64,000 nucleotides of DNA, taken from NCBI GenBank assembly GCA_000828835.1, contig AP014633.1, forward strand, positions 806,001 to 870,000, read 5' to 3'. Position 1 is the first letter of the stretch; each line of letters starts with the position of its first letter. Below, one piece after another: positions 16,420-25,091 of this stretch. A program made the position numbers and the translations under genes. The notes under the pieces were generated by a model that was not told where the DNA came from, made no database searches, and saw nothing but the letters and a program-made list of their open reading frames with translations. This DNA comes from Thioploca ingrica (GTDB lineage Bacteria > Pseudomonadota > Gammaproteobacteria > Beggiatoales > Beggiatoaceae).

Positions 16420-17712
16420 ATGCTGAAGTCTGAATTGATTTTACCGCGCTTAAAAAAACGGGGTCATGAAGTTGAACTGCTCTGGTTAGCACCCGATTAT
16501 AATTATCTACAAATAGCGGCTGAATTAATACAAATCGTCAAAGCGCATGTGGGTCTGAGTCGCGGTGAATTAGAGATAACGTTACGACAATATGAAGGAG
16601 ATAGTTTAGATTATCGTATTATTCGCGGGTTAGCACAGGTTCTACTCAATCGAGGTATTTTCAGTAGTGATACTCAGATTGATCCCGTTACCTTACGAAC
16701 CGCTTTATTTGATAAAGGCCCGGTCACTCAAAAACTGGATTTATTGTCCATAACGACTCGTGAACAAGCGCTAGCAGAAGTAGCGGCTCAGTTTGGGGTA
16801 ACCACCGAGACGATTGAACAAACGCTGTTTGCTGATTTAATAGAAGAAAGAATTCTCCTCGGTAATAGTGAAATTTGGACACCCATCGATTTAATTGCGC
16901 GTTACAACCTGGAAATTGCGCGGGGATTACTTTATTGGGCACATGAGGTTGATATTCTGATCCGTGATAATTACAAAGAAATTTTTAAATATATTAAACT
17001 TTTTAAACTCATGTATACTGTTTATCCACTTCCTGAGCAAGGTTATAATATTGTTCTGCATGGGCCAATTTCGCCTTTCGTTAAATCTACGATTCGTTAT
17101 GGACTACAGTTTGCCAAATTCTTACCGGCGCTATTACTTGGTCAGCATTGGCGTATGGATGCTCAAGTTCAACCACCCGATTCTTCCTACCCATTACATT
17201 ATACTTTGAATAACACGACTCCCTTGCGGAGTCATTTTAAAACCCCGAATTTATTCGATAGCCAATTGGAAGTCGATTTTGCAACGGAGTTTGAAGCAAA
17301 ATATGGGGGTAATAAACGTCAGTGGCTCTTAGCAAGAGAAGATGAAATTATTATCGTCGGTGATACCGTTATGATTCCGGATTTTTCTTTAACCCACCAC
17401 CAAACGGGTCGACGTGCTTTAATTGAAATTATTGGTTTTTGGCATCCACACTATTTACAACGTAAGTTGCAAAAAATCCAACAAGCGGCTAGACGTGATC
17501 TCATTTTATTGGTATATGAAAGTGCCAACGTTGCCCAAGGGGTATTTGAACAAGTTTCGGCTGGTGAAGTGTTAACTTTTGCTAAGAAACCGATTCTAAA
17601 AGAAGTTTTAGCCGCGGTAGAACGATGTGCTATCGTACCTGAGCCGACTAATGCGATTAAGTTAACTTTAGATCGACCCCCTCCGTCCCCTCCTTCCCCA
17701 GGAGTGGAGTAA
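16420..17712 (+). CDS. DUF790 / Bax1-like nuclease family protein
   Basis: The 430-residue protein starts MLKSELILPRLKKRG, which with YRIIRGLAQVLLNRG is typical of DUF790 (Bax1), a nuclease family first studied in archaea where it partners the XPB helicase. The C-terminal half has a restriction-endonuclease-like core: FATEFEAKYG (acidic residue), VMIPDFSL (aspartate) and RRALIEIIGFWHPHYL (glutamate before a beta strand), then helix and ILLVYESANVAQG. The frame opens at a TTG at 16411 but the ATG at 16420 is preferred. No XPB-like helicase gene occurs in the window. A role in structure-specific DNA cleavage is inferred from the family. Confidence 0.82.
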   Translation: MLKSELILPRLKKRGHEVELLWLAPDYNYLQIAAELIQIVKAHVGLSRGELEITLRQYEGDSLDYRIIRGLAQVLLNRGIFSSDTQIDPVTLRTALFDKGPVTQKLDLLSITTREQALAEVAAQFGVTTETIEQTLFADLIEERILLGNSEIWTPIDLIARYNLEIARGLLYWAHEVDILIRDNYKEIFKYIKLFKLMYTVYPLPEQGYNIVLHGPISPFVKSTIRYGLQFAKFLPALLLGQHWRMDAQVQPPDSSYPLHYTLNNTTPLRSHFKTPNLFDSQLEVDFATEFEAKYGGNKRQWLLAREDEIIIVGDTVMIPDFSLTHHQTGRRALIEIIGFWHPHYLQRKLQKIQQAARRDLILLVYESANVAQGVFEQVSAGEVLTFAKKPILKEVLAAVERCAIVPEPTNAIKLTLDRPPPSPPSPGVE

Positions 17713-17938
17713 AGAGTGGTTGGAAATTCAACCTTTAACTTCATGGTAGCGATCTGATCCGGTCATAACGGTAAAAAATAATGATGATAATGACGTTAAT
17801 TTTATATAATAACTTAATTCTTAAAAATTAAATTATGGTTACCAGACTTAAAGAGAGCTCATTGGTGGATAAAGACCTCATCGCCATCTAAAACAAGAAA
17901 AATATTATCAATAAATTGATTTATAAAACCTTAATATT

Positions 17939-18454
17939 ATGCATACCTTATATGTTCTCTGGTCGGCTTTTTTTTTGATCTGTCGGTTACGGTTGCGACC
18001 ACAAGATCTGCCGGCTTCTTCGATTTTATTAATGTTGTCTTTGTGCCTGTACACCCTGGTTAGTATGACTTTGTCATTGTTTCAACTCTCCATAAAACCA
18101 GCCATTTTATCCGCATTATTAGACACTAGCCTGTTGATTTTATTAACTAACAGTTTGTTATATATTGTTCATTATTCAGTACGGATTAATCAAACCCTCA
18201 CTGCTTTAGCTGGCACGAATAGTGTTTTGGGAATCCTGAGTATCCCGTTGCTATTTTGGCTGGAACAACTTCAACTCCAACCAGGTGATATTGCTTTACC
18301 AGAATTGCTACTACTCGGCTTGATTGTGTGGAATATTGCGGTATATGCCCATATTTTACGTCATGCCTTAGAAGTTCCCTTTTTTGTTGGAGTGGGTTTA
18401 ACGGTTATTACCCATTTATTAACTTTCGCTCTCTTAAATCTCATTCTTAATTAA
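17939..18454 (+). CDS. Polytopic membrane protein of unknown function preceding mpl
   Basis: A 171-residue, strongly hydrophobic protein with about five transmembrane segments (near residues 3-16, 27-48, 55-78, 92-110, 124-142, 148-170). No catalytic motif is visible. Its stop lies one base before the ATG of mpl, so translation is probably coupled. The order membrane protein-mpl-ubiX is seen in several gammaproteobacteria, but the membrane protein has no assigned function that I know. A role linked to the cell envelope is inference from gene order. Confidence 0.75.
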   Translation: MHTLYVLWSAFFLICRLRLRPQDLPASSILLMLSLCLYTLVSMTLSLFQLSIKPAILSALLDTSLLILLTNSLLYIVHYSVRINQTLTALAGTNSVLGILSIPLLFWLEQLQLQPGDIALPELLLLGLIVWNIAVYAHILRHALEVPFFVGVGLTVITHLLTFALLNLILN

Positions 18455-18455
18455 C

Positions 18456-19853
18456 ATGCATATACACATTTTAGGGATTTGTGGTACTTTCATGGCAGGT
18501 ATTGCGGTGATTGCTAAAGAACTCGGATACACCGTCAGTGGTTCTGATGTTGCCGCCTATCCCCCCATGAGCACCCAATTAGAAAATTTAGGGATTAAAT
18601 GCTATTCAGGCTATTTATCCGCTAATTTAGAAAATTCTACCCCCGACTGTGTGATAATTGGTAACGCTTTATCACGCGGTAATCCCGAAGTGGAGACCGT
18701 TCTTAACCAAGGATTACCTTACATTTCTGGTCCACAATGGTTAGCAGAACAAGTATTACAAAAACGTTGGGTACTCGCGGTGGCAGGAACGCATGGTAAA
18801 ACCACCACTTCAAGTATGTTAGCTTGGATTCTCGAAACCGCTGGTTTATCACCCGGGTTTTTAATTGGCGGCATCCCTGAAAATTTCGGTATTTCGGCGC
18901 GTTTAGGAAAAAATCCCTTTTTTATTATTGAAGCAGACGAATATGACACCGCTTTTTTTGATAAACGTTCTAAATTTATTCACTATCGTCCCCATACTTT
19001 AGTATTAAATAATCTTGAATTTGATCATGCCGATATTTTTCCAGATTTAGCCGCTATTCAGCGACAATGTCATTACTTAATCCGTACTGTCCCTGGTAAT
19101 GGACTCATTGTTTGTAATAATCAATACCCAGCGGTTGAAGAAACGCTGCGGCAAGGTTGCTGGACTTCTCTAGAAACGGTTGGCGAAGAACATAGTGATT
19201 GGCATTTTAAATTACTCAGTCAAGATAATAGTCATTTTGAAGTCTGGTATCGTGATCAACCGGTAGGAGAAATCCAATGGGATTTAATTGGGCAACATAA
19301 CATTTATAACGCACTTTCAGCGATTGCCAGTGCCCGTCACGCCGGCGTACCAGTGGCTTCCGCTTGCGAAGCATTATCACAATTTCGCAGTGTTAAAAGA
19401 CGTTTAGAATTACGCGGTGTGGTTGATGGCATTAGCGTTTATGACGATTTTGCTCACCATCCCACCGCCATTCAAGAAACCCTAAAAGCATTACGACAAA
19501 AAGTGGGACAACAATACATCACCGCCGTCTTAGAACCGCGTTCTAATAGTATGCGGATGGGGATTTATAAAGATAGCCTCGCTTTAGCATTAAAAGAAGC
19601 CAATGCGGTTATGTTATATCAACCCGAAAGTCTCAGTTGGTCACTATCACCGGTCGCTACTGCTTTACACTATGCGCGCATCTTTAAGAACGTCGACGCA
19701 CTTACTCGCCATCTTGCCACTACCGCACGTAAAGGTGACCATATTTTGATTATGAGTAACGGTCATTTTGAAAATATTCATCAGCGGCTATTAACCGAAT
19801 TGCATGAATGCTGCGCGAAGAAAAAAGAATTATCTTCAGTGGCGAAACATTAA
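18456..19853 (+). CDS. mpl: UDP-N-acetylmuramate:L-alanyl-gamma-D-glutamyl-meso-diaminopimelate ligase
   Basis: The 465-residue cytoplasmic Mur ligase reattaches the recycled tripeptide to UDP-MurNAc in peptidoglycan recycling. It starts MHIHILGICGTFMAG, the N-terminal UDP-binding segment specific to Mpl, and has the ATP loop AGTHGKTTTS (residues 110-119). IIEADEYDTAFFDKRSKF and LNNLEFDHADIF are conserved Mur-ligase active-site segments, and YDDFAHHPTAI with LEPRSNSMRMG identify Mpl rather than MurC. Length is normal. It follows the membrane protein gene by one base and precedes ubiX by 21 bases. Its presence implies meso-diaminopimelate peptidoglycan. Confidence 0.97.
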   Translation: MHIHILGICGTFMAGIAVIAKELGYTVSGSDVAAYPPMSTQLENLGIKCYSGYLSANLENSTPDCVIIGNALSRGNPEVETVLNQGLPYISGPQWLAEQVLQKRWVLAVAGTHGKTTTSSMLAWILETAGLSPGFLIGGIPENFGISARLGKNPFFIIEADEYDTAFFDKRSKFIHYRPHTLVLNNLEFDHADIFPDLAAIQRQCHYLIRTVPGNGLIVCNNQYPAVEETLRQGCWTSLETVGEEHSDWHFKLLSQDNSHFEVWYRDQPVGEIQWDLIGQHNIYNALSAIASARHAGVPVASACEALSQFRSVKRRLELRGVVDGISVYDDFAHHPTAIQETLKALRQKVGQQYITAVLEPRSNSMRMGIYKDSLALALKEANAVMLYQPESLSWSLSPVATALHYARIFKNVDALTRHLATTARKGDHILIMSNGHFENIHQRLLTELHECCAKKKELSSVAKH

Positions 19854-19874
19854 TCTGACTGCAGCTAAAATAAG

Positions 19875-20501
19875 ATGAGGCAACCCACTATCACGGTAGC
19901 AATAACCGGTGCTTCGGGTGCTGTTTATGGATTACGCCTCTTAGAACAGTTAATTGTTGCCAAGCAAACGGTTTATCTGCTCATATCAGCACCCGCACAA
20001 CTGGTGATTCAAATGGAAACCGATTTGAAATTACCTTCTCACCCCTCTGCTATACAAGCGCTATTAACGGAACATTACCAAGCGGCACCCGGACAATTAC
20101 AAGTATTGGGACGACAACAATGGTTAGCACCCATCGCCAGTGGTAGTGCAGTTTCCCAAGCTATGGTTATTTGTCCTTGTACCAGCGCTACCCTAGCCGC
20201 TATTGCTAATGGATTGAGCCGCAGTTTGATTGAACGCGCTGCCGATGTCATCTTAAAAGAACAACGTCAGCTTATTTTGGTACATAGAGAAACGCCTTTA
20301 TCGGTAATCCATTTAGAAAATATGTTGCGTTTAGCCAAATTAGGTGTCGTTATCTTACCTGCCAACCCTGGTTTTTATCATCGTCCCCATCATATTAGTG
20401 AGTTAGTTGACTTTATTGTGGCAAGAATTCTTGATCATTTAGGAATTGAGCATACTTTAATACCGCCTTGGGGAAAAGAACTGGCACCTTATCAATTTTA
20501 A
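19875..20501 (+). CDS. ubiX: Flavin prenyltransferase UbiX
   Basis: The 208-residue flavoprotein transfers a dimethylallyl group to FMN, giving the prenyl-FMN cofactor used by UbiD decarboxylases in ubiquinone synthesis. ITGASGAVYGLRLLEQL (from residue 8) is the FMN-binding N-terminal signature; PIASGSAVSQAMVICPCTSATLA and LVHRETPLSVIHLENML contain the conserved serine, cysteine and ETP residues of the active site. The gene directly follows mpl and ends the operon. Length is slightly above the usual 190 because of a loop around residues 60-85. Confidence 0.96.
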   Translation: MRQPTITVAITGASGAVYGLRLLEQLIVAKQTVYLLISAPAQLVIQMETDLKLPSHPSAIQALLTEHYQAAPGQLQVLGRQQWLAPIASGSAVSQAMVICPCTSATLAAIANGLSRSLIERAADVILKEQRQLILVHRETPLSVIHLENMLRLAKLGVVILPANPGFYHRPHHISELVDFIVARILDHLGIEHTLIPPWGKELAPYQF

Positions 20502-20569
20502 GTTTTAATTCAATGAGTTATTTGAGATTTTAGCCGATTAGATGTTGTTGTGAACGTATTTATGCCGAA

Positions 20570-21370
20570 CTATAAGGAGTTAAATTTATTCGCTAAACCA
20601 TTAAAAACTCCGGATTTATCAGAAAACAACTTTTTAATAAAATTGGAGTTTTCTTGCAAGTAGGAGCAAGGAATTTCCCTATCGTTGAATTCATCAATCA
20701 CCTTGAGTAGAAATTGCACTGGATAGGCAAGACAAGCATGATCATGGTCAAATGGATATATTGGTATTTCATCATCAAGGTAAATATTTAACCATTGCCG
20801 AATCTGTTTTGTAGCAATTTCGGCATACTGCCAGGGTATTTCCGGGTCTGGCATTACTGCTGCTTTGTAATTCATCAACTCTCTTTGTTCCATCAACCAT
20901 ACTAGCGGAGATTTCCCATCAATATTGTTACTTAATAATAAGTCACCACTAAATTCACGTTGAAAGAGGGTTAAAACCAGTTTATGTGTTCCGACATATT
21001 GTTTGGCAGAGATTCCTTTGATGTAGGCACTCGGTTTTTTTAGGGTTTCATTAAACCTTAATAGCAGAACAAATGGCTTTGAATCTTCGTAAAGAATGCA
21101 AAAATCATTGATAGCCAACTTTGCTCTTGCCAAATAGAATACTGAATAATAGAGTTTTACCGTTGCCCAGCCGTAATTATTCTGCAAAAGGGACTTTATA
21201 CCAGTACCAACCGACAATACGCCATTGTACAAATAACCGGCTGCATCTTTATGTAAGGCTTCAGTGAGAGATGGAACATAATTACTAGATAAAACTTTGG
21301 GATTATTTTCGTCATGAGGCAGAAAACCCGAATTTTTCAAAAAGGAAGCTGCTTCATGAAAAACTAGCAT
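20570..21370 (-). CDS. Protein of unknown function paired with a DGQHR-domain protein
   Basis: No known name. The 266-residue product is helical, with WATVKLYYSVFYLARAKLAI near residue 87, a pattern similar to the central helix of HEPN-like proteins, although a clear Rx4-6H motif is not present there. A second feature is the acidic/histidine-rich IYPFDHDHACLAYP near residue 205. Base use is AT-rich. The start is 24 bases after the stop of the DGQHR gene, so the two are cotranscribed, and the pair is bounded by housekeeping genes. A defence-related partner role is inference from DndB-like gene neighbourhoods in general. Confidence 0.65.
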   Translation of the reverse strand: MLVFHEAASFLKNSGFLPHDENNPKVLSSNYVPSLTEALHKDAAGYLYNGVLSVGTGIKSLLQNNYGWATVKLYYSVFYLARAKLAINDFCILYEDSKPFVLLLRFNETLKKPSAYIKGISAKQYVGTHKLVLTLFQREFSGDLLLSNNIDGKSPLVWLMEQRELMNYKAAVMPDPEIPWQYAEIATKQIRQWLNIYLDDEIPIYPFDHDHACLAYPVQFLLKVIDEFNDREIPCSYLQENSNFIKKLFSDKSGVFNGLANKFNSL

Positions 21371-21394
21371 GAGACTATTTTCTTAATTCCTAGA

Positions 21395-22429
21395 TTACCA
21401 CTTATAGTCGTCTTCCTGGTAACTGGGTTTATCTATAAACTCCTTAAGTTTGCTTTTAATCTTATCTTTAGCAGCCTCACCAGAGAGTCCCTTTACTTCT
21501 GACTGATAAATCAACTTATTTTTATCTAGTTGCAAGAGCGACTCAAACATCTCTTGGGAAAAATTTTTTTTAGCAAAGCAACGTTGTAATAAACCCGTGC
21601 CTAATAATTCTATCGCTGCATTAAAACCAGCCGCAAAAATAAAAGGGTTGTGAACCTTATTCCAATTTTGACCGTAAGCTGATTTGAAAACAGAAAAGTA
21701 ATTTTTTAGCAGTAATACCTGTCTCTCTAAACTCTCAACTTGAACTTTGGCAAACTCCCCTTCTTCTCTTTTAACTAGCTTTTTCAAGTTAGTTATAATT
21801 GTAGATAACTGTATTCCACCTTTTGTCCGGTTTTCACGCGGAAATTTAATCCATGTATAATAAGGGGAATCATTGTCATTATGCAACCTCTCGGCTATAT
21901 CTTTCGCTCTATCGACCGTATAATCTTTGTCTGGGAAAGCAATCGAATACAGGTCATAAACCAAACTCTTTGGAACAGGATGTTGTTCAGTATTAATATT
22001 TAAGAAAATCTTTGCACATACATCTGTACGCTGTTTTTGCGAAAAAACGGTGGGTATTTCAATTTCACCTACCTCTGTTTTTTGATATAATGCCTGTTTG
22101 ATACCCTCAATTCGGTGCTGCCCATCAATAATTTGCGCCATGTCTTCACTAAGCTCAAATTCTAATTGATTATTTTGAAACCGGAATAATTTATCTGAAG
22201 TCCAATTCAAGACAACACCATTAGAAAATATGCCTCCCCCCAGCACAAATTCTTTTATATTTTTAATTCTCCTAGTGTTCAATAATCTTTGGACAGCACC
22301 TTCTTCTGTCGAAACACCTCTTCTAGCAACGTAGGTTATCTGCGCTAAATGTTTGCATTTCACAGTACATAACCAAAATCTTACACCACTTTGCTCAAAC
22401 TCTATTGCAAACCTACTTTCTGTATTCAT
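21395..22429 (-). CDS. DGQHR-domain protein (DndB-like)
   Basis: With the ATG at 22429 the protein is 344 residues; the frame runs four codons further to a TTG. MAQIIDGQHRIEGIKQAL (DGQHR at about 102-106) is the hallmark of the DGQHR/DndB family, related to ParB/DUF262-type folds. Upstream residues YVARRGVSTEEGAVQRLL and NIKEFVLGGG match the N-terminal part of the family, in which residues before the motif define a target list for binding; FLNINTEQHPVPKSL is the conserved helix after it. DndB represses or licenses phosphorothioate modification; other DGQHR proteins sit in uncharacterised defence loci. No dndCDE genes are here, only the downstream 266-residue partner. Confidence 0.85.
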   Translation of the reverse strand: MNTESRFAIEFEQSGVRFWLCTVKCKHLAQITYVARRGVSTEEGAVQRLLNTRRIKNIKEFVLGGGIFSNGVVLNWTSDKLFRFQNNQLEFELSEDMAQIIDGQHRIEGIKQALYQKTEVGEIEIPTVFSQKQRTDVCAKIFLNINTEQHPVPKSLVYDLYSIAFPDKDYTVDRAKDIAERLHNDNDSPYYTWIKFPRENRTKGGIQLSTIITNLKKLVKREEGEFAKVQVESLERQVLLLKNYFSVFKSAYGQNWNKVHNPFIFAAGFNAAIELLGTGLLQRCFAKKNFSQEMFESLLQLDKNKLIYQSEVKGLSGEAAKDKIKSKLKEFIDKPSYQEDDYKW

Positions 22430-22636
22430 CTTAATTCTCAATGGTTAAACTATTATGCTCGTATTGTAAGTTAAGCTAGATCAGTCGGCAATCCTTGCCT
22501 AGGGTGCGATTAAATTAAATCATCCCCTAAAGTGATGAATTCATTAAGTTGATAGCAGTAAGGCTACAACTGCCAAAAAAAAAGACTTGAAAAATCTTCT
22601 TTCACCCCAATTATAAGTAATAATAGTTGATATAAA

Positions 22637-22664
22637 TTGTCAACTTTAAAAGATACTTTACAAT
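22637..22664 (+). promoter_or_regulatory. Sigma-70-type promoter for the 22694 gene
   Basis: TTGTCA at 22637-22642 and TACAAT at 22659-22664 are separated by 16 bases, close to consensus. The predicted transcript start near 22671 lies just upstream of the GAGGAGA site and ATG at 22694, which argues that the longer frame beginning at 22637 is not translated. Confidence 0.6.
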
Positions 22665-22693
22665 TCCAGTCAATTCGTCGCGAGGAGATAACC

Positions 22694-22930
22694 ATGACAC
22701 ACTTCCATCAAATCTGCACCACCGATCCAATTACTGGATATGATATTCCAGATCTAGAAGGTCGTCCTTACGTCGTAGAAGGTAGCCACTATAATGATCT
22801 TACTATCTATTTTGAAGACGAAGCGAGTAAACGTGTTTATCTAGACGTTCCTCTAGAACGTGTAGAGGGTGAAGGTCGTTTGCATCGTCTGCTCGATAAC
22901 CCAGCTGAAGACATGAACGACAATAACTAG
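22694..22930 (+). CDS. Small acidic conserved hypothetical protein
   Basis: A 78-residue protein from the ATG preceded by GAGGAGATAACC, a strong ribosome binding site. It contains TTDPITGYDIPDLEGRPYVVEG and a middle strand pair YNDLTIYFEDEASKRVYLDVP, with an acidic tail. I do not recognise a named family. The gene is a single transcription unit, with a near-consensus promoter upstream and a strong terminator about 35 bases downstream, the signature of an expressed small protein. Function unknown. Confidence 0.75.
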   Translation: MTHFHQICTTDPITGYDIPDLEGRPYVVEGSHYNDLTIYFEDEASKRVYLDVPLERVEGEGRLHRLLDNPAEDMNDNN

Positions 22931-22965
22931 TTATTTTTTCATTTTTTCTCCCGTGCTACCCTAGT

Positions 22966-22999
22966 CACCTTGGTTACTTAACCAAAGGTGGCTTTTTTT
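22966..22999 (+). terminator. Rho-independent terminator
   Basis: CACCTTGGTTA pairs with TAACCAAAGGTG (one bulged base) around a two-base gap and is followed by GGCTTTTTTT. It ends the 22694 transcript; the minus-strand radA gene ends immediately beyond it. Confidence 0.85.
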
Positions 23000-23010
23000 A
23001 GCCTCAGAGT

Positions 23011-24426
23011 TTAATTGGGTTCATTGGTAACCAAATCATCGTCTGGTGTTACGGTTGAAATAGCAACACTGTGTAAGGCATCGACTAATCGCCAAACCGG
23101 AATAACTTCAATAGCAGATAATTTTTCCTGGGGTGCATTTGATTTAGGCACAATGGCTCGCTTAAAACCGTGTTTAGCCGCTTCACGTAATCGTTCTAAT
23201 CCATTCGGTACGGGACGAATTTCCCCGGCTAAGCCAATTTCGCCAAATACCACTAAACTTCTTGATAAAATCACATTACGCAAACTCGATAATATCGCTA
23301 ATAATACCGCCAAATCTGCCCCAGTCTCATTCACTCTAACCCCACCAACCACATTAACAAAAACATCTTGGTCATAAGTTGCAATGCCACCGTGTCGGTG
23401 TAAGACCGCTAATAACACCGCTAACCGATTTTGGTCTAACCCGAGAGCCACTCGACGTGGATTAGGGGTAGCTGAATCATCAACTAAAGCTTGTACCTCA
23501 ACTAACATCGGTCGGGTTCCTTCATGAGTGACCATAATAACACTACCGGGGACTTGTTCTTCATGGCGTGACAAAAAAATAGCGGAAGGATTACTGACTT
23601 CTTTTAACCCTTTATCGGTCATGCTAAATACCCCTAACTCGTTAACGGCACCAAAACGGTTTTTTATCGCCCGTATCACTCGAAAGCGAGTTCCACTATC
23701 TCCCTCAAAATATAAAACGGTATCAACCATATGTTCTAAAATACGTGGTCCGGCTAAGGCACCTTCTTTAGTCACATGTCCAACTAAAAATATCGCCACA
23801 TTGGCTTGTTTAGCAAATCGTACTAATTGTCCGGCACTTTCACGAACTTGAGCCACTGAACCTTGAGCGGATTGTAATAACTCAGTATGAATCGTTTGAA
23901 TAGAATCAATCACCATAATTTTGGGTTGTTCTTGTTTAGCGACTTCTAAAATACTTTCCACTAGCGTTTCGGTGAGTAACTTGACCCGATGAACATCTAA
24001 ACCTAACCGTTGAGCACGTAATCTCACTTGCTGAGGTGATTCTTCACCCGTAACATAAAGTGGTGAATTAACTTCAGTTTGACTCATTGTCGCCAGGGTT
24101 TGTAATAACAAGGTTGATTTACCAATACCCGGATCACCACCAATCAGAACCACTGAACCATTCACTAAACCACCGCCTAACACTCTATCTAACTCTGACA
24201 GTCCAGTAGAAGTACGAACTTCTTCTATCCCAGCAACGGCATCTAATAAACAGACATGAGCAGTTGCGCCACTATAACCAGTACGAATTTGATATTTACT
24301 AGCAGATTCTTCTATCATGGTTTCTGCTAACGTATTCCATTCTCCACATTCTGGACATTGACCAGCCCATTTAGGAACAATAGCACCACATTTTTGACAA
24401 GTGTAAGCGGTTTTTTTGCGTAACAT
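23011..24426 (-). CDS. radA: DNA repair protein RadA
   Basis: The 471-residue RecA-like ATPase promotes branch migration during recombinational repair. Order of domains: a C4 zinc finger (C10, C13, C24, C27), Walker A GGDPGIGKST (96-105), the Walker B strand IMVIDSIQTI, the RadA-specific KNRFG motif in RAIKNRFGAVNELGVF, and a C-terminal Lon-protease-like domain (NVVGGVRVNETGADLAVLLA). The length and motifs are complete. It is transcribed alone, with an intergenic region of 665 bases upstream. Confidence 0.98.
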   Translation of the reverse strand: MLRKKTAYTCQKCGAIVPKWAGQCPECGEWNTLAETMIEESASKYQIRTGYSGATAHVCLLDAVAGIEEVRTSTGLSELDRVLGGGLVNGSVVLIGGDPGIGKSTLLLQTLATMSQTEVNSPLYVTGEESPQQVRLRAQRLGLDVHRVKLLTETLVESILEVAKQEQPKIMVIDSIQTIHTELLQSAQGSVAQVRESAGQLVRFAKQANVAIFLVGHVTKEGALAGPRILEHMVDTVLYFEGDSGTRFRVIRAIKNRFGAVNELGVFSMTDKGLKEVSNPSAIFLSRHEEQVPGSVIMVTHEGTRPMLVEVQALVDDSATPNPRRVALGLDQNRLAVLLAVLHRHGGIATYDQDVFVNVVGGVRVNETGADLAVLLAILSSLRNVILSRSLVVFGEIGLAGEIRPVPNGLERLREAAKHGFKRAIVPKSNAPQEKLSAIEVIPVWRLVDALHSVAISTVTPDDDLVTNEPN

Positions 24427-25091
24427 AGTGTGATTTCTTAATCTACCTATTCATTATTAAGCGACTTTGGTTAATCTATCTTAACTTACCTGACACCCTT
24501 TTGATTCAATGACTTCCCTTAATTAATTAAGGAAAAGACCGTGGGTGGTCAGGAAATCTTAATTTATCATCACCACTGTTCATTTTATAATACCTCAATA
24601 CCTCACCGTAGTTTGTTCAAATCAGGACTGGAATAGCCATTGCTTACCTGAATTCGGTGTAACTCAGCCATTTTTTCCTCTGCTTGATGGTCGACATTTC
24701 ATCAACATCATCTTAGACTATTTAACTAATAGTGATCGGTTTTATTTACCTGACTGAATAATAAAAATAGTTTGGTCAAGTCAATGGTGACGGGCAGACA
24801 GGTCAGTTTGCCCCTACACTCACCTATTAAAATCAGCTTGACCAAATAATTAGGTTACAACAACTAAAGTATAAGCTTATATGAACACCTTACTTATAAT
24901 GGATTGATATTATTATTCACACTTCCTGAAAGTAACAATGACATCTGAAATTTTAATCTTTTAAGATCAACTTATTATTTTAGCGTTACTTATTAGCAAT
25001 AAGCGTGTTTGGTGCAATTATCGAGTAACGCGATATACTTAACTTAATAAATGTGAAGCCATTTTTTGTTAAATAACTGAGGTTTTATTCA
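24427..25091. other. 665-bp gene-free stretch between radA and the MORN gene
   Basis: No frame with convincing start, ribosome site and family pattern was found. The plus strand contains a short protein-like stretch near 24670-24760 (FFPLLDGRHFINIILDYL) without a start or full domain, which may be a gene relic. It also holds the inverted-repeat element described at 24771-24846 and must carry the divergent promoters for radA and the MORN protein gene, which I could not fix with confidence. Confidence 0.5.
24771..24846. repeat. Small inverted-repeat element (possible MITE-like relic)
   Basis: TTTGGTCAAG (24771-24780) and CTTGACCAAA (24837-24846) are perfect 10-base inverted repeats enclosing 56 bases. 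Inside, GGGCAGACAGGTCAGTTTGCCC forms a second, imperfect palindrome. The nested-palindrome design is typical of short non-coding mobile or REP-like elements. Confidence 0.6.
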
